Assembly (NCBI GenBank): GCA_017381835.1
Contig: JAFOBK010000204.1
Span: 1-38,639, forward strand
Source: Oscillospiraceae bacterium
GTDB lineage: Bacteria; Bacillota_A; Clostridia; Oscillospirales; Oscillospiraceae
Direction: 5' to 3'
DNA length: 38,639 nucleotides
The notes beneath the pieces are model-generated. The model searched no databases and was not told the origin of the DNA. It was given only the letters and a program-made list of their open reading frames with translations. Below, piece after piece: positions 1 to 6,932 of this stretch (position 1 is the stretch's first letter; each line of letters begins with the position of its first letter). Position numbers and translations under genes: made by a program.

Positions 1-561
1 ACCAATATGCTCAATGCAATCCAGGCTGGTATCTTCAACGCATCCACCAAGCAGCGGCTGGATGAATTGGAGCAGCGAAAGGCAGACATCGAATTGCAGA
101 TCATCCAGGAGGAAATGCGGCATCCGATGCTGACCCGTGAGGATGTGACATACTGGTTTTGTCGTTATCGAATGCTGGACACCAAGCGGCTGGAAGAACG
201 GCGCAGGCTGATTGACGGTTTTGTAAACTCCGTTATTGTCTATGATGAGTACATTGTCATTACTTTTAATTACAAGGAAGGGACTACAACTGTCCCTTTC
301 TCTAAACTGGATAGTTCGGATTTATCATCTGTCGGGGGACCAAAAGACGGGAATGGCATTTACCATTCCCGTCTTTTGCATAGTGGGGAGACTCGAAAAA
401 TAAATGCGGCGCGGATGAGCGCCGCCGGCGACGGCTTGACGGACCGAACATCTATTTTCTTCCCATCGGGAAGAAAATGCAAACGAGTCTCGCCACTTGG
501 ACGAGAGAATTCTCGCCACTTAAACGAGAGAATTCTCACCATTTGGACTTTCAATCCCTAG
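1..561 (+). CDS. Large serine recombinase, C-terminal fragment (5' end outside window)
   Basis: The frame is open from base 1, so the gene begins upstream of the window. Residues up to the GGP at about base 340 look like the end of a large serine recombinase of Firmicutes mobile elements: a coiled-coil-like helix (LDELEQRKADIELQ), then the block ending in an RLIDGFVNSVIVYDEYIVITFNY-type strand (split here: RLIDGFVNSV, VYDEYIVITFNY). These enzymes cut and join attachment sites to excise or integrate elements. After GGP the frame runs straight through a perfect 16-bp-arm hairpin (341-378) and repeat DNA to a TAG at 559-561; that tail has no recombinase character, so the native C-terminus seems replaced by unrelated sequence, probably by a deletion or rearrangement at the element boundary. 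The catalytic N-terminus cannot be judged. Family call is fairly sure; integrity is not. Confidence 0.7.
   Translation, partial: TNMLNAIQAGIFNASTKQRLDELEQRKADIELQIIQEEMRHPMLTREDVTYWFCRYRMLDTKRLEERRRLIDGFVNSVIVYDEYIVITFNYKEGTTTVPFSKLDSSDLSSVGGPKDGNGIYHSRLLHSGETRKINAARMSAAGDGLTDRTSIFFPSGRKCKRVSPLGRENSRHLNERILTIWTFNP
341..378 (+). terminator. Perfect hairpin at the recombinase end
   Basis: CAAAAGACGGGAATGG (341-356) is repeated inverted as CCATTCCCGTCTTTTG (363-378) with a 6-nt loop and a terminal T run. It lies inside the open frame of the recombinase tail. The right arm recurs in direct orientation at 574-589, so the 379-573 segment is flanked by a 16-bp direct repeat. Confidence 0.55.
388..491. 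repeat. Hairpin-rich element, copy A, with terminal inverted repeats
   Basis: The segment is bounded by GAGACTCG (388-395) and its inverse CGAGTCTC (484-491). Inside are CGGCGC/GCGCCG (407-412/419-424) and an 11-bp hairpin ATTTTCTTCCC/GGGAAGAAAAT (454-464/468-478) followed by GCAAACGAGTC. The last hairpin and the following GCAAA-CGAGTC match in layout the element at 27347-27487 next to tRNA-Leu. It appears non-coding. The function is unknown. Confidence 0.5.
484..547. repeat. Tandem 23-bp repeats containing GAGAATTCTC palindromes
   Basis: Two 23-bp units (502-524 and 525-547) of the form CGAGAGAATTCTCGCCACTT plus three bases follow a shorter related unit (484-501). Units two and three each contain the perfect palindrome GAGAATTCTC. 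They lie just after the recombinase frame, where attachment-site or recombinase-binding repeats might sit, but nothing here proves that role. Confidence 0.5.
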
Positions 562-609
562 TAACAGCAAATGCCATTCCCGTCTTTTGTATTCCAGGGG
601 TAATACTCA

Positions 610-660
610 AAAATCAAAGTGTTGCCGCCAGCTGAATGGCTGCAACACTCTGATTTTTAT
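610..660 (-). terminator. Bidirectional intrinsic terminator
   Basis: AATCAAAGTGTTGC pairs with GCAACACTCTGATT around a loop at about 626-641. There are A/T tracts on both sides. It lies just beyond the stop of the 668-1165 gene and ends that operon. Confidence 0.75.
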
Positions 661-667
661 TTTCCTT

Positions 668-1165
668 TTAATTGCTGGACACACTTATGCTGGCTCCGGA
701 ATCCGATTCCATAACGCAGTCAATGGTAAGCACAACAGCCAGGGCAACCAGTTCATCGGCAGAGCTTGCGATATCCAGTTCATAACTATCGCCCCATGTC
801 ATCCATTCTTTACTGATGGTGACGATGGTACGACCAGCTTTTGTGATCTCATATTCATGAGCCAGGAAGCTTCCGTCAATATCCCAGCCCAATCCCTCGA
901 TCGAGTACTTAGGGAACAGGAATGTAAACGCTTTCTTGATCTCTGCTACTTGCCGGCCGCCGCAAAACACATAGAACCTGGGGAGAAAACTCCAAATCTC
1001 CTGCTTGATGAAGGCCACTTCTTCTCCTGCCATATTGTAGACATGCAGCTTCTTACCCCAGCTGAACACTTCACCTTCTACAATATATTTATCTGCGCCG
1101 GATGCATCCTTAACGGTGAATTTATCACCCCAGGAAAACACTTTTTCTTTGATGTATAGTTTCAT
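668..1165 (-). CDS. LURP-one-related / YxjI-like (DUF567) protein
   Basis: A 165-aa protein that starts MKLYIKEKVFSWGDKFTV and repeats the pattern VFSWGKKLHVYN at residues 33-44. The short beta strands with repeated F-S-W-G and the segment VKDASGADKYIVEGE are characteristic of the LURP-one/tubby-C-terminal-like fold (bacterial YxjI family). These are cytosolic beta-barrel proteins of largely unknown role. The ATG is preceded by AAGGAGAGG. It is the last gene of a three-gene operon, starting 11 bases after the small gene at 1177-1347 and ending at the 610-660 terminator. A partner in the operon is an AIM24-family protein, another fold related to tubby-like barrels, which suggests a shared membrane- or stress-linked job (inference). 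Confidence 0.7.
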   Translation of the reverse strand: MKLYIKEKVFSWGDKFTVKDASGADKYIVEGEVFSWGKKLHVYNMAGEEVAFIKQEIWSFLPRFYVFCGGRQVAEIKKAFTFLFPKYSIEGLGWDIDGSFLAHEYEITKAGRTIVTISKEWMTWGDSYELDIASSADELVALAVVLTIDCVMESDSGASISVSSN

Positions 1166-1176
1166 ATTCCCTCTCC

Positions 1177-1347
1177 TTACTGGATTGCAAACCCTTCCAT
1201 CGTTCTTTCAACCGCAAACCGGAACATCTCCTCGTGGGAGGAGAATTCTCGCTTCTCGAATGCCATTACTTCCTGAAAGGACACAATTCTTTTGTCCCAA
1301 TCAATCCAAACAGGCCAAACCTGCTCCGCCTCTTTCTCTATGTCCAT
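1177..1347 (-). CDS. Small acidic protein of unknown function (56 aa)
   Basis: I do not recognise the family. The ATG at 1347 gives a 56-aa protein starting MDIEKEAEQVWPVWIDWDKR and ending ERTMEGFAIQ. A longer frame (start at 1398) would overlap the end of the upstream gene, so the internal ATG, 4 bases after the stop of the AIM24-family gene, is the better choice and fits translational coupling. There is no strong SD. It has no membrane segment or cysteine. It is sandwiched between the AIM24-like and LURP-one-like genes with short gaps, which supports that it is real. Confidence 0.6.
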   Translation of the reverse strand: MDIEKEAEQVWPVWIDWDKRIVSFQEVMAFEKREFSSHEEMFRFAVERTMEGFAIQ

Positions 1348-1351
1348 AGCA

Positions 1352-2032
1352 TTAATTGCTGCCGGTGGGGATATAAGGCCGGATGGCATTTGCCACATTG
1401 TAGATAGGCATGGTCTGCAGCCATACTCTGCCGGGGCCGGTCAGAACGGTGTTGAAAATTCCTTCACCGCCGAAAAGCATATTCTTAGCGCCGGGGACCG
1501 TCTGAATTTCCATCTGCACAGTCGGCTCAAACCCCGCCACATTGCCGGTATCCACCACAATTTTCTGACCAGGCTTCAAAATGTACTCCATCAGATCGCC
1601 ATCAATCTCCACAAAGGCAGTGCCGCGGCCGGAAAGGCGCTGCATGATGAAGCCTTCACCGCCGAAGAAACCGGCACCCAGCCGCTTTTGGAAGTGGATA
1701 GAAAGATTCACCCCAGCTTCTGCCGCCAGGAAGGCGCTCTTCTGTACGATCATTTCCTGGCCGGGAGCAATATCGATCACCTTGATCTCACCGGGAAAGC
1801 TGGACGCAAAAGCGATCATACCGGCGCCGCCCCGCGCTGTATAATGGTTCTGGAACATGCTCTCACCGGAGAAAGCTTTGGAGAACATCTTGCCCAGTCC
1901 GCCGCCCTTGGTTTCCATCTGCATATTGGGGCTCATCCAGCACATGGAGCCACGCTCGGTGATCATCTTCTCACCGTTTTCCAGATTGCAAATGACAACG
2001 GGAAAGCTCCCGCCCTTGATTTCATACTTCAT
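1352..2032 (-). CDS. AIM24 family (TIGR00266 / DUF124) protein
   Basis: The predicted protein is 226 aa and begins MKYEIKGGSFPVVICNLENG. The pattern of Gly-rich beta strands (GGGLGKMFSKAFSGESMF, then QKSAFLAAEAGV, then LSGRGTAFVEIDGD and LTGPGRVWLQTMP) is the signature of the TIGR00266/AIM24 family, trimeric cytosolic beta-sandwich proteins of unclear function. Length matches the family. A TTG 15 bases upstream is in frame, but GGAGGAAAG lies directly before the ATG at 2032, so that ATG is chosen. It is the first gene of the operon with the small 56-aa protein and the LURP-one-like protein. Confidence 0.85.
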   Translation of the reverse strand: MKYEIKGGSFPVVICNLENGEKMITERGSMCWMSPNMQMETKGGGLGKMFSKAFSGESMFQNHYTARGGAGMIAFASSFPGEIKVIDIAPGQEMIVQKSAFLAAEAGVNLSIHFQKRLGAGFFGGEGFIMQRLSGRGTAFVEIDGDLMEYILKPGQKIVVDTGNVAGFEPTVQMEIQTVPGAKNMLFGGEGIFNTVLTGPGRVWLQTMPIYNVANAIRPYIPTGSN

Positions 2033-2154
2033 AATTCTTTCCTCCAATTTTTTATTTCCGGATGCTTACATTTTATTGGAAGGTACTTGAAAAATACAGG
2101 GTCAAATCCGCAAAATAGCAGGGGTTATTCCGCTAAAAGCAGCGGTGAGATTGC

Positions 2155-2190
2155 AAAAATGCGCCATGGAATTTCCATGGCGCATTTCAT
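2155..2190 (-). terminator. Intrinsic terminator of the symporter gene
   Basis: The hairpin AATGCGCCATGGAA/TTCCATGGCGCATT is immediately downstream of the stop of the symporter gene on the minus strand. The A run on the plus strand is the U tract of the minus transcript. Confidence 0.8.
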
Positions 2191-2191
2191 T

Positions 2192-3559
2192 TTACTTATT
2201 TTCCTCGTTTGCCTTGCGGATGGTTTCGCTGATCTCCTTATCATTATAGAAGAAGTAAATGAACAGAGCGCAGCCGACGAAGAGCATGGCCACCAAAGCC
2301 GTAGCCTGAATGCCCTCGGAAGTAGCAGAGCCGGTGCCATCCACACCCTTACCCAGCAGCAGAGCGCAGACCACAACCACAAAGCTCTGGCACAGCTTGT
2401 TGGCAAAGTTACGGGCAGCCAGGAACATACCCGCACGGTTTTCGCCGGACTTGATGGTATCATACTGAGCAAGGTCGGCAAACATAGAAGCGGGAATGAT
2501 ATTGGTGATAGCGATGGGCATGGCGATCACCAGGCCGATCACAATAGCAAAGGCAGGTCCACCGATCAGGCTGATGACAAAGCGGTAGCTGTAAATCGCA
2601 CCGTAGAGCAGCACATAGGTGATGCAGGCACCCAGCAGCATAGGCTTCTTGCCTACTTTGCGGGCAAGGATATTCACCAGGGGGTAAGTACACACGCCCA
2701 CACCGATGGAAATAACGGTGACGATGGTCACCCATACATCGGACAGCGCCAGCAGATTGGTGATGTAATAAACCTGGGCAGTGTTAAAGAACGTAAATGC
2801 CACCCACATGACCAGATAACCGATGGTAATAATGGTGAAGTTTTTATAGGAGAAAATAGCCTTCAGCGCCTCGCCGATAGGCTGGCTGTAGGTCTTGGGC
2901 TGGATGAAGTCCTTCTCCTTGATCACAAAGGTGGGGATCAGCGCCGCCACAGCGCCTGCGGTACAGCAGACAATGAAGGGAATCCGCAGCGCCCAAATCT
3001 CGGGGATACCGGCATTCATCAGCATACCCTTAAACATGGAAGAGCAAAATACCAGTGCATTGGACAGCACATAGAAGAAGCTGTTGAAGGTATACAGCAG
3101 AACACGCTTACGGGGTTCTGCCACGATCTCCGCCTGCAGGGCAGAATGGGGAATGTTATAGAGGGTAGAGAACAGATAGTACAAAATCAGCAGTATGCCT
3201 ACCCAAATGGCGTTCACATAGCTGGTGCCGTTTACCGGCGGGAAGAATACCAGCAAGCAGGTCATGCCGTAAGGAATGGCACTCCAGCGCATGAAAGGAA
3301 TGCGGCGGCCCAGCTTATGGGTGCATTTATCCGTTAAGTTTGCAACCCAGGGGTCGGTGATGGCATCCACTACAGTGCCAATACCGCGGATGATAGCCAT
3401 GATCAGCGCTGCGTTCAGGAAGAAGCGGGGCAGCGTGGTATCGCTGTTGGTGGGGATAAAAAATGTCAAAAGATAGGTGGTCACAATGCCGCCGATAATG
3501 CCCCGGGCAAAATCGCCCATGCACAGCGCCACAATCTTTCCGTTGGTCAGTTTTTTCAC
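2192..3559 (-). CDS. GPH-family (glycoside-pentoside-hexuronide:cation) MFS symporter
   Basis: A 455-aa, strongly hydrophobic protein with about 12 predicted membrane helices. The segment DAITDPWVANLTDKC followed by GRRIPFMRWSAIP is the loop 2-3 signature of the GPH family (MelB, UidB/GusB, XynP relatives). The start is a GTG with AAGGAG 8 bases upstream. These carriers import sugars or glucuronides with Na+ or H+. A heparanase-like glycosidase (4208-5737) is two genes upstream on the same strand, so a glucuronide or glucuronate-containing oligosaccharide is a reasonable but unproven substrate. It has its own promoter (3592-3619) and terminator. Substrate identity is uncertain; family assignment is secure. 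Confidence 0.88.
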   Translation of the reverse strand: MKKLTNGKIVALCMGDFARGIIGGIVTTYLLTFFIPTNSDTTLPRFFLNAALIMAIIRGIGTVVDAITDPWVANLTDKCTHKLGRRIPFMRWSAIPYGMTCLLVFFPPVNGTSYVNAIWVGILLILYYLFSTLYNIPHSALQAEIVAEPRKRVLLYTFNSFFYVLSNALVFCSSMFKGMLMNAGIPEIWALRIPFIVCCTAGAVAALIPTFVIKEKDFIQPKTYSQPIGEALKAIFSYKNFTIITIGYLVMWVAFTFFNTAQVYYITNLLALSDVWVTIVTVISIGVGVCTYPLVNILARKVGKKPMLLGACITYVLLYGAIYSYRFVISLIGGPAFAIVIGLVIAMPIAITNIIPASMFADLAQYDTIKSGENRAGMFLAARNFANKLCQSFVVVVCALLLGKGVDGTGSATSEGIQATALVAMLFVGCALFIYFFYNDKEISETIRKANEENK

Positions 3560-3591
3560 GAGTCTCTCTCCTTTTTTCTATTGCTTTTGCT

Positions 3592-3619
3592 ATTATACAA
3601 TATTTTCCCGGGAAAACAA
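3592..3619 (-). promoter_or_regulatory. Symporter promoter with overlapping 14-bp palindrome
   Basis: On the minus strand the -35 TTGTTT (3614-3619) and -10 TATAAT (3592-3597) are separated by 16 bp. The perfect palindrome TTTTCCCGGGAAAA (3603-3616) fills most of the spacer and overlaps the -35, a typical place for a repressor operator. Confidence 0.6.
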
Positions 3620-3643
3620 GCCATGATTACCGGTGTATTTTCC

Positions 3644-4105
3644 TTAGGGCTTTACATACCGTACTTCCAAAGCACCGTCGAATTCACTGACCCGTTCTGT
3701 GCCATCCGAGCGGAAGCCATGCTTTTCATAAAAGCGGCGGGCTCGATGATTCTCCTTAAATGCCCATAGGAAAACAGGTCTTTCCCCCATCTGCTTCCAT
3801 GCTTCTTCCAGAAGTGCATGCCCCAAACCGGTTCCCCAGCTTTCCGGAAGGGAATGAATCGCAACAATTTCCGCCTGATCCTTCCAATCCTGCCAGGCCA
3901 GCATACCCTTTCCTTCCCCTATCAGAAACTCTACCTTTCCCGCTTTGAAAACACCTTCCAGCAGCGCAATACAGCTGTCCTCCCGGGCGCAGGCTTCCAG
4001 CGTTTTTTGCGTAACAAAACCGGAAAAAGCAGCATGAAAGGACACGGACATGATGTGTCCCAACTGCTTCATATCCTCAAATTCCGCTTTTCTGATATCC
4101 ATCAT
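3644..4105 (-). CDS. GNAT-family N-acetyltransferase
   Basis: A 153-aa single-domain protein. The fold pattern of GNAT enzymes is visible: N-terminal MDIRKAEFEDMKQLG, a beta-4 strand AEIVAIHSLPESWGTGLGHALLEEA (acetyl-CoA pyrophosphate loop of the Q/R-x-x-G-x-G/A type, here SWGTGLG), and a C-terminal RARRFYEKHGF typical of GNAT motif B. It would transfer an acetyl group from acetyl-CoA to an amine; the acceptor cannot be read from sequence. Two adjacent ATGs are possible; the first has AGAGGGA at a suitable distance. It lies between the symporter and the glycosidase but seems separately expressed. Confidence 0.8.
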   Translation of the reverse strand: MMDIRKAEFEDMKQLGHIMSVSFHAAFSGFVTQKTLEACAREDSCIALLEGVFKAGKVEFLIGEGKGMLAWQDWKDQAEIVAIHSLPESWGTGLGHALLEEAWKQMGERPVFLWAFKENHRARRFYEKHGFRSDGTERVSEFDGALEVRYVKP

Positions 4106-4155
4106 GCCATCTTCCCTCTTACAAATAGATATATCATATTGTCAACGGCTACACG

Positions 4156-4197
4156 CAAAAACCTCCCCCTGCCCGGAACGGACAGGGGAAGTTTTTG
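4156..4197 (-). terminator. Intrinsic terminator of the glycosidase gene
   Basis: The arms CAAAAACCTCCCCCTGCCC and GGACAGGGGAAGTTTTTG pair around CGGAAC. The U tract is on the minus-strand transcript directly after the 4208 stop. Confidence 0.8.
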
Positions 4198-4207
4198 GCT
4201 TTCAAAA

Positions 4208-5737
4208 TTAGACAACCAGGAATGTGCAGGTCATGGGAGCCAGCTCTACCTTACCGGCGTCGACGGGATCACCGCTCAGGTCGGGCAGTTCCCAGTTCTC
4301 GCCCAGCACCAGGTCACGGCCGTTCAGGGTCATGACAGTTGCGCGCTTGACACCGTCCTTACCGTTCAGAACCCAAATGAGGCCGTCATTGGGCACGTCC
4401 ACAGTAGTGGTCTCGGTTTCGGAGTTGTTGATGATCAGATAGCACTTCTTGGAGGCATCCTTCTTGTAGGACTGAACATACACATGAGCGCCCTCGCGGA
4501 CAGGCTCACCGGATGCATAAACATCGGTACCCATCAGTTCGATCCACAGCTTAACCGCAAAGAAGTTGGGGCGGGGATCATGGACAAAACGGGCCAGGTA
4601 AGCATAGTCGGAAGCAGTCAGGGTGTTGTGGAAGATGACGCCCTTGGTCAGAGCGGAGAAACCGCCCAGCTCGTTCAGGGTGCGCAGAACATCCAGATAG
4701 GTGGAAGACCAGGTGGAACCGCCGCCGCCTGCTTCACCGGACTCGGTGACCCACATTTCGGTGCCGGGTGCATACTTGTCACGGTAAGGGATATACGCAC
4801 GGCAGAAGGACAGCGCAGTATCCAGGAATGCTTCGCTGTTTGCTTCGCTTGCGTCCCAGTGGCCGTTGGGCATAACAGATGCCAGACGGTCGGAAACACC
4901 GTTATAATAATGATAAGAGAACACATCCAAAGGCATCTCCAGGCCGTTCAGCAGTTCATCTGCAGTCGCGCTCTCACGGGCAACCTGCTCAACACCGCCG
5001 CCACCCTGGTTGGGCTTACCGAAGACCACCTCAGCGCCACCGGTATCGGAAGTACCTACATACAGACACTCGGGATAGTTTTCCTTCAGCCACTTGGCAA
5101 ACAGATCCGCGTCACGGCGGTAATGCTCCGCCTTATAGCCGGCGGGGAAGCCGGTATCCTCCAGCATATTGGGCTCATTTGCAAACTCTGCTGCCATGAT
5201 GGGAACACCGTAGGCCTTGGAGAAGCTAAAGAGCTTTTCTGCTTCGGTGGAGGGCCAGGGTTCTTCCGCAGAGTGCAGGCCGGGGCAGTTTGCCACGGAG
5301 ACCTTCAGCTTCAGGCCGCAGTCACGGACAAAGTCCAGGACGCCGATCCACTGCTCTTTGGTCAGGACATTCAGATAACCCTCGGGAACCTGACCGGGGG
5401 CATATTCGCCGTCAAAATCATAGTAGGTCTTGGTTGCCCAGGTGCCGGAAACACGGCACCAGCAAGTGCCCAGATCCTTGGTCAGCTTGCGCAGCTTGGG
5501 GTTATACAGATCAACGGGAGGATAGACCTGCATCAGATCCTTGTACATAGCGGCAATGCCGTCAGCGGAGGGCTCCACATAGAAAGCCTCGGTACCGGCA
5601 ATCTGCTCAGGGGTATAAGCCTTCCAGAAAGTGCCGCCGGTGACTTCGGCAAACTCCACATTGTAGCTCACCAGGTCGGGATTCTGCTCATGCAGGAACT
5701 TCAGTTCTTCAGGGTTCAGTTTTACAAATTCTGCCAT
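4208..5737 (-). CDS. Glycoside hydrolase, GH79 (heparanase/beta-glucuronidase-like), cytoplasmic
   Basis: Predicted length is 509 aa. The N-terminal two thirds is a clan GH-A TIM barrel: AAEFANEPN carries the acid/base Glu (about residue 188) and MWVTESGEAGGGG the nucleophile Glu (about 332), the same spacing and context as WELGNEP and LGETSSAYGGG of human heparanase. The barrel also has FSYHYYNG. The last 90 residues form a beta-sandwich ending in LNGRDLVLGENWELPDL, as in GH79. No signal peptide is present, so it acts inside the cell on imported small substrates, fitting the GPH symporter nearby. The second ATG is chosen because AAGGAG lies 7 bases before it; the first ATG is too close. It has its own promoter and terminator. 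Likely cleaves a beta-glucuronide; exact substrate unknown. GH39 or GH30 are less likely alternatives. Confidence 0.72.
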   Translation of the reverse strand: MAEFVKLNPEELKFLHEQNPDLVSYNVEFAEVTGGTFWKAYTPEQIAGTEAFYVEPSADGIAAMYKDLMQVYPPVDLYNPKLRKLTKDLGTCWCRVSGTWATKTYYDFDGEYAPGQVPEGYLNVLTKEQWIGVLDFVRDCGLKLKVSVANCPGLHSAEEPWPSTEAEKLFSFSKAYGVPIMAAEFANEPNMLEDTGFPAGYKAEHYRRDADLFAKWLKENYPECLYVGTSDTGGAEVVFGKPNQGGGGVEQVARESATADELLNGLEMPLDVFSYHYYNGVSDRLASVMPNGHWDASEANSEAFLDTALSFCRAYIPYRDKYAPGTEMWVTESGEAGGGGSTWSSTYLDVLRTLNELGGFSALTKGVIFHNTLTASDYAYLARFVHDPRPNFFAVKLWIELMGTDVYASGEPVREGAHVYVQSYKKDASKKCYLIINNSETETTTVDVPNDGLIWVLNGKDGVKRATVMTLNGRDLVLGENWELPDLSGDPVDAGKVELAPMTCTFLVV

Positions 5738-5787
5738 ATTCATTCTCCTTTTTATGCCGCAGAAAACGCCGTATGATTTCTACCGTT

Positions 5788-5816
5788 ATTATAATTCCTT
5801 TTTTCTTTCGGTACAA
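5788..5816 (-). promoter_or_regulatory. Promoter of the GH79 gene
   Basis: On the minus strand TTGTAC (5811-5816) and TATAAT (5788-5793) are 17 bp apart, upstream of the glycosidase start. Confidence 0.65.
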
Positions 5817-5943
5817 GGCAATATTTCCCCATGCATCTGCATAGTGTCACAAAAATTCAAAGTAATTTTTGGGCAATTCGTCTATTAGTACCGGACCCAC
5901 AAAATCTGCTATAATAGTTTCAACATATGCAAGGAGGTATCTC

Positions 5944-6171
5944 ATGAAAGAATACGAGATTGTTTTCACTTACTTAAACGGCTGCGCCGGTTCCGCCTAT
6001 CCCCAGACTTCCTTCGAAGAAGCAGAACTTGCAAACACCGATGACTATATCCGCGCCAAACACAGCAAGGACTATGCCCAGTTCGTAAAAGAAGTACTCT
6101 CCAACACCCAGGTCAAATACACCTTTGACAACGGCACGGTGACCTACATCTACGAATTTACAGAGCTTTAA
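5944..6171 (+). CDS. Small protein of unknown function (75 aa)
   Basis: The ATG at 5944 follows a perfect AAGGAGGT with 5-base spacing, and a TATAAT -10 lies at 5910-5915, so the gene is well supported; an upstream in-frame start at 5869 would lie before the promoter. The protein starts MKEYEIVFTYLNGCAGSAYP and ends TYIYEFTEL, with no membrane segment and no family I can name. Its TAA overlaps an ATG of the next frame, and the SD-preceded start of the flavodoxin-like gene is only 20 bases further on, so the two are co-transcribed. It may be a partner or regulator of that reductase (inference). Confidence 0.65.
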   Translation: MKEYEIVFTYLNGCAGSAYPQTSFEEAELANTDDYIRAKHSKDYAQFVKEVLSNTQVKYTFDNGTVTYIYEFTEL

Positions 6172-6191
6172 TGGCAGCGGAGGCAAAGAAC

Positions 6192-6809
6192 ATGAAAGTT
6201 TTAATGCTAAACGGCAGTCCCAAGGCCAAGGGTAACACCGCCCTGGCGCTGGCGGAAATGGAAAAAGTCTTCCTTGCAGAAGGCATTGAGGTGGTAACCG
6301 TTCAGGTTGGCAATCAGGCTGTGCGAGGCTGCACTGCCTGCGGCGGCTGCGGCAAGACCGGCAAATGCGTTTTTGACGATGTTGTCAACGAAATCGCCCC
6401 CATATTCAAGGAAGCGGACGGTCTGGTGGTGGGAAGTCCCGTCTACTACGCCTCTGCCAACGCGACCCTGATTGCTGCGCTGGACCGACTCTTTTACTGC
6501 ACGGATTTTGACAAGACCATGAAGGTAGGCGCGTCTATCGTGGTTGCCCGCCGGGGCGGCTGCTCTGCCACCTTTGACGAGCTGAACAAATACTTCACCA
6601 TCAGCGGCATGCCAGTGGCTTCCAGCCAGTACTGGAACAGCATCCACGGCGGCGCTCCCGGAGAAGCGAAGGAAGATGCCGAAGGTCTGCAGACCATGCG
6701 TGCCCTTGCCCGCAATATGGCATTTCTCATGAAGTCCATCGCCCTGGGAAAGGAAACGTACGGCCTTCCCCCGAAAGAACCCCGTCAGGTCACCAACTAC
6801 ATCCGATAA
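6192..6809 (+). CDS. Flavodoxin-like NADPH-dependent FMN reductase / iron-sulfur flavoprotein family
   Basis: The protein starts MKVLMLNGSPKAKGNT, the FMN phosphate-binding loop of the flavodoxin-like fold. It continues with GCTACGGCGKTGKC (about residues 47-60), a compact cysteine cluster of the type seen in iron-sulfur flavoproteins, then VVGSPVYYASANATL, the second FMN-binding loop. It would move electrons via FMN, with a physiological partner not visible. An earlier in-frame ATG (6171) overlaps the upstream stop, but the ATG at 6192 has CGGAGG 8 bases before it and gives the standard family N-terminus. Length (205 aa) is normal. It ends at a strong terminator. Confidence 0.85.
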   Translation: MKVLMLNGSPKAKGNTALALAEMEKVFLAEGIEVVTVQVGNQAVRGCTACGGCGKTGKCVFDDVVNEIAPIFKEADGLVVGSPVYYASANATLIAALDRLFYCTDFDKTMKVGASIVVARRGGCSATFDELNKYFTISGMPVASSQYWNSIHGGAPGEAKEDAEGLQTMRALARNMAFLMKSIALGKETYGLPPKEPRQVTNYIR

Positions 6810-6810
6810 T

Positions 6811-6842
6811 GAAAAGCGGCAGGTTTCTCTGCCGCTTTTTTT
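6811..6842 (+). terminator. Intrinsic terminator
   Basis: AAAGCGGCAG/CTGCCGCTTT with loop GTTTCT and a following run of T. It closes the 5944-6809 operon. Confidence 0.85.
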
Positions 6843-6864
6843 CGTCAAAATCCTACATTTAGAA

Positions 6865-6893
6865 TTGTAATCCCATTCCATCTGTGCTATCAT
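6865..6893 (+). promoter_or_regulatory. Promoter of the ZIP transporter gene
   Basis: TTGTAA (6865-6870) and TATCAT (6888-6893) are separated by 17 bp, about 40 bases before the SD of the transporter. Confidence 0.55.
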
Positions 6894-6932
6894 TTTTTTA
6901 GATTGATATTTTTGTTCACAAGGAGGAATCCT

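Noticed and set aside
1292..3337. 681-codon open frame on the plus strand
   Set aside because: It is antisense to the AIM24-like and symporter genes, has low-complexity His/Gln-rich translation, no SD, and recurs as the usual mirror frame of GC-biased codons.
3818..5776. 652-codon open frame opposite the GH79 gene
   Set aside because: Antisense shadow of a clearly identified glycosidase; no promoter, SD or domain.
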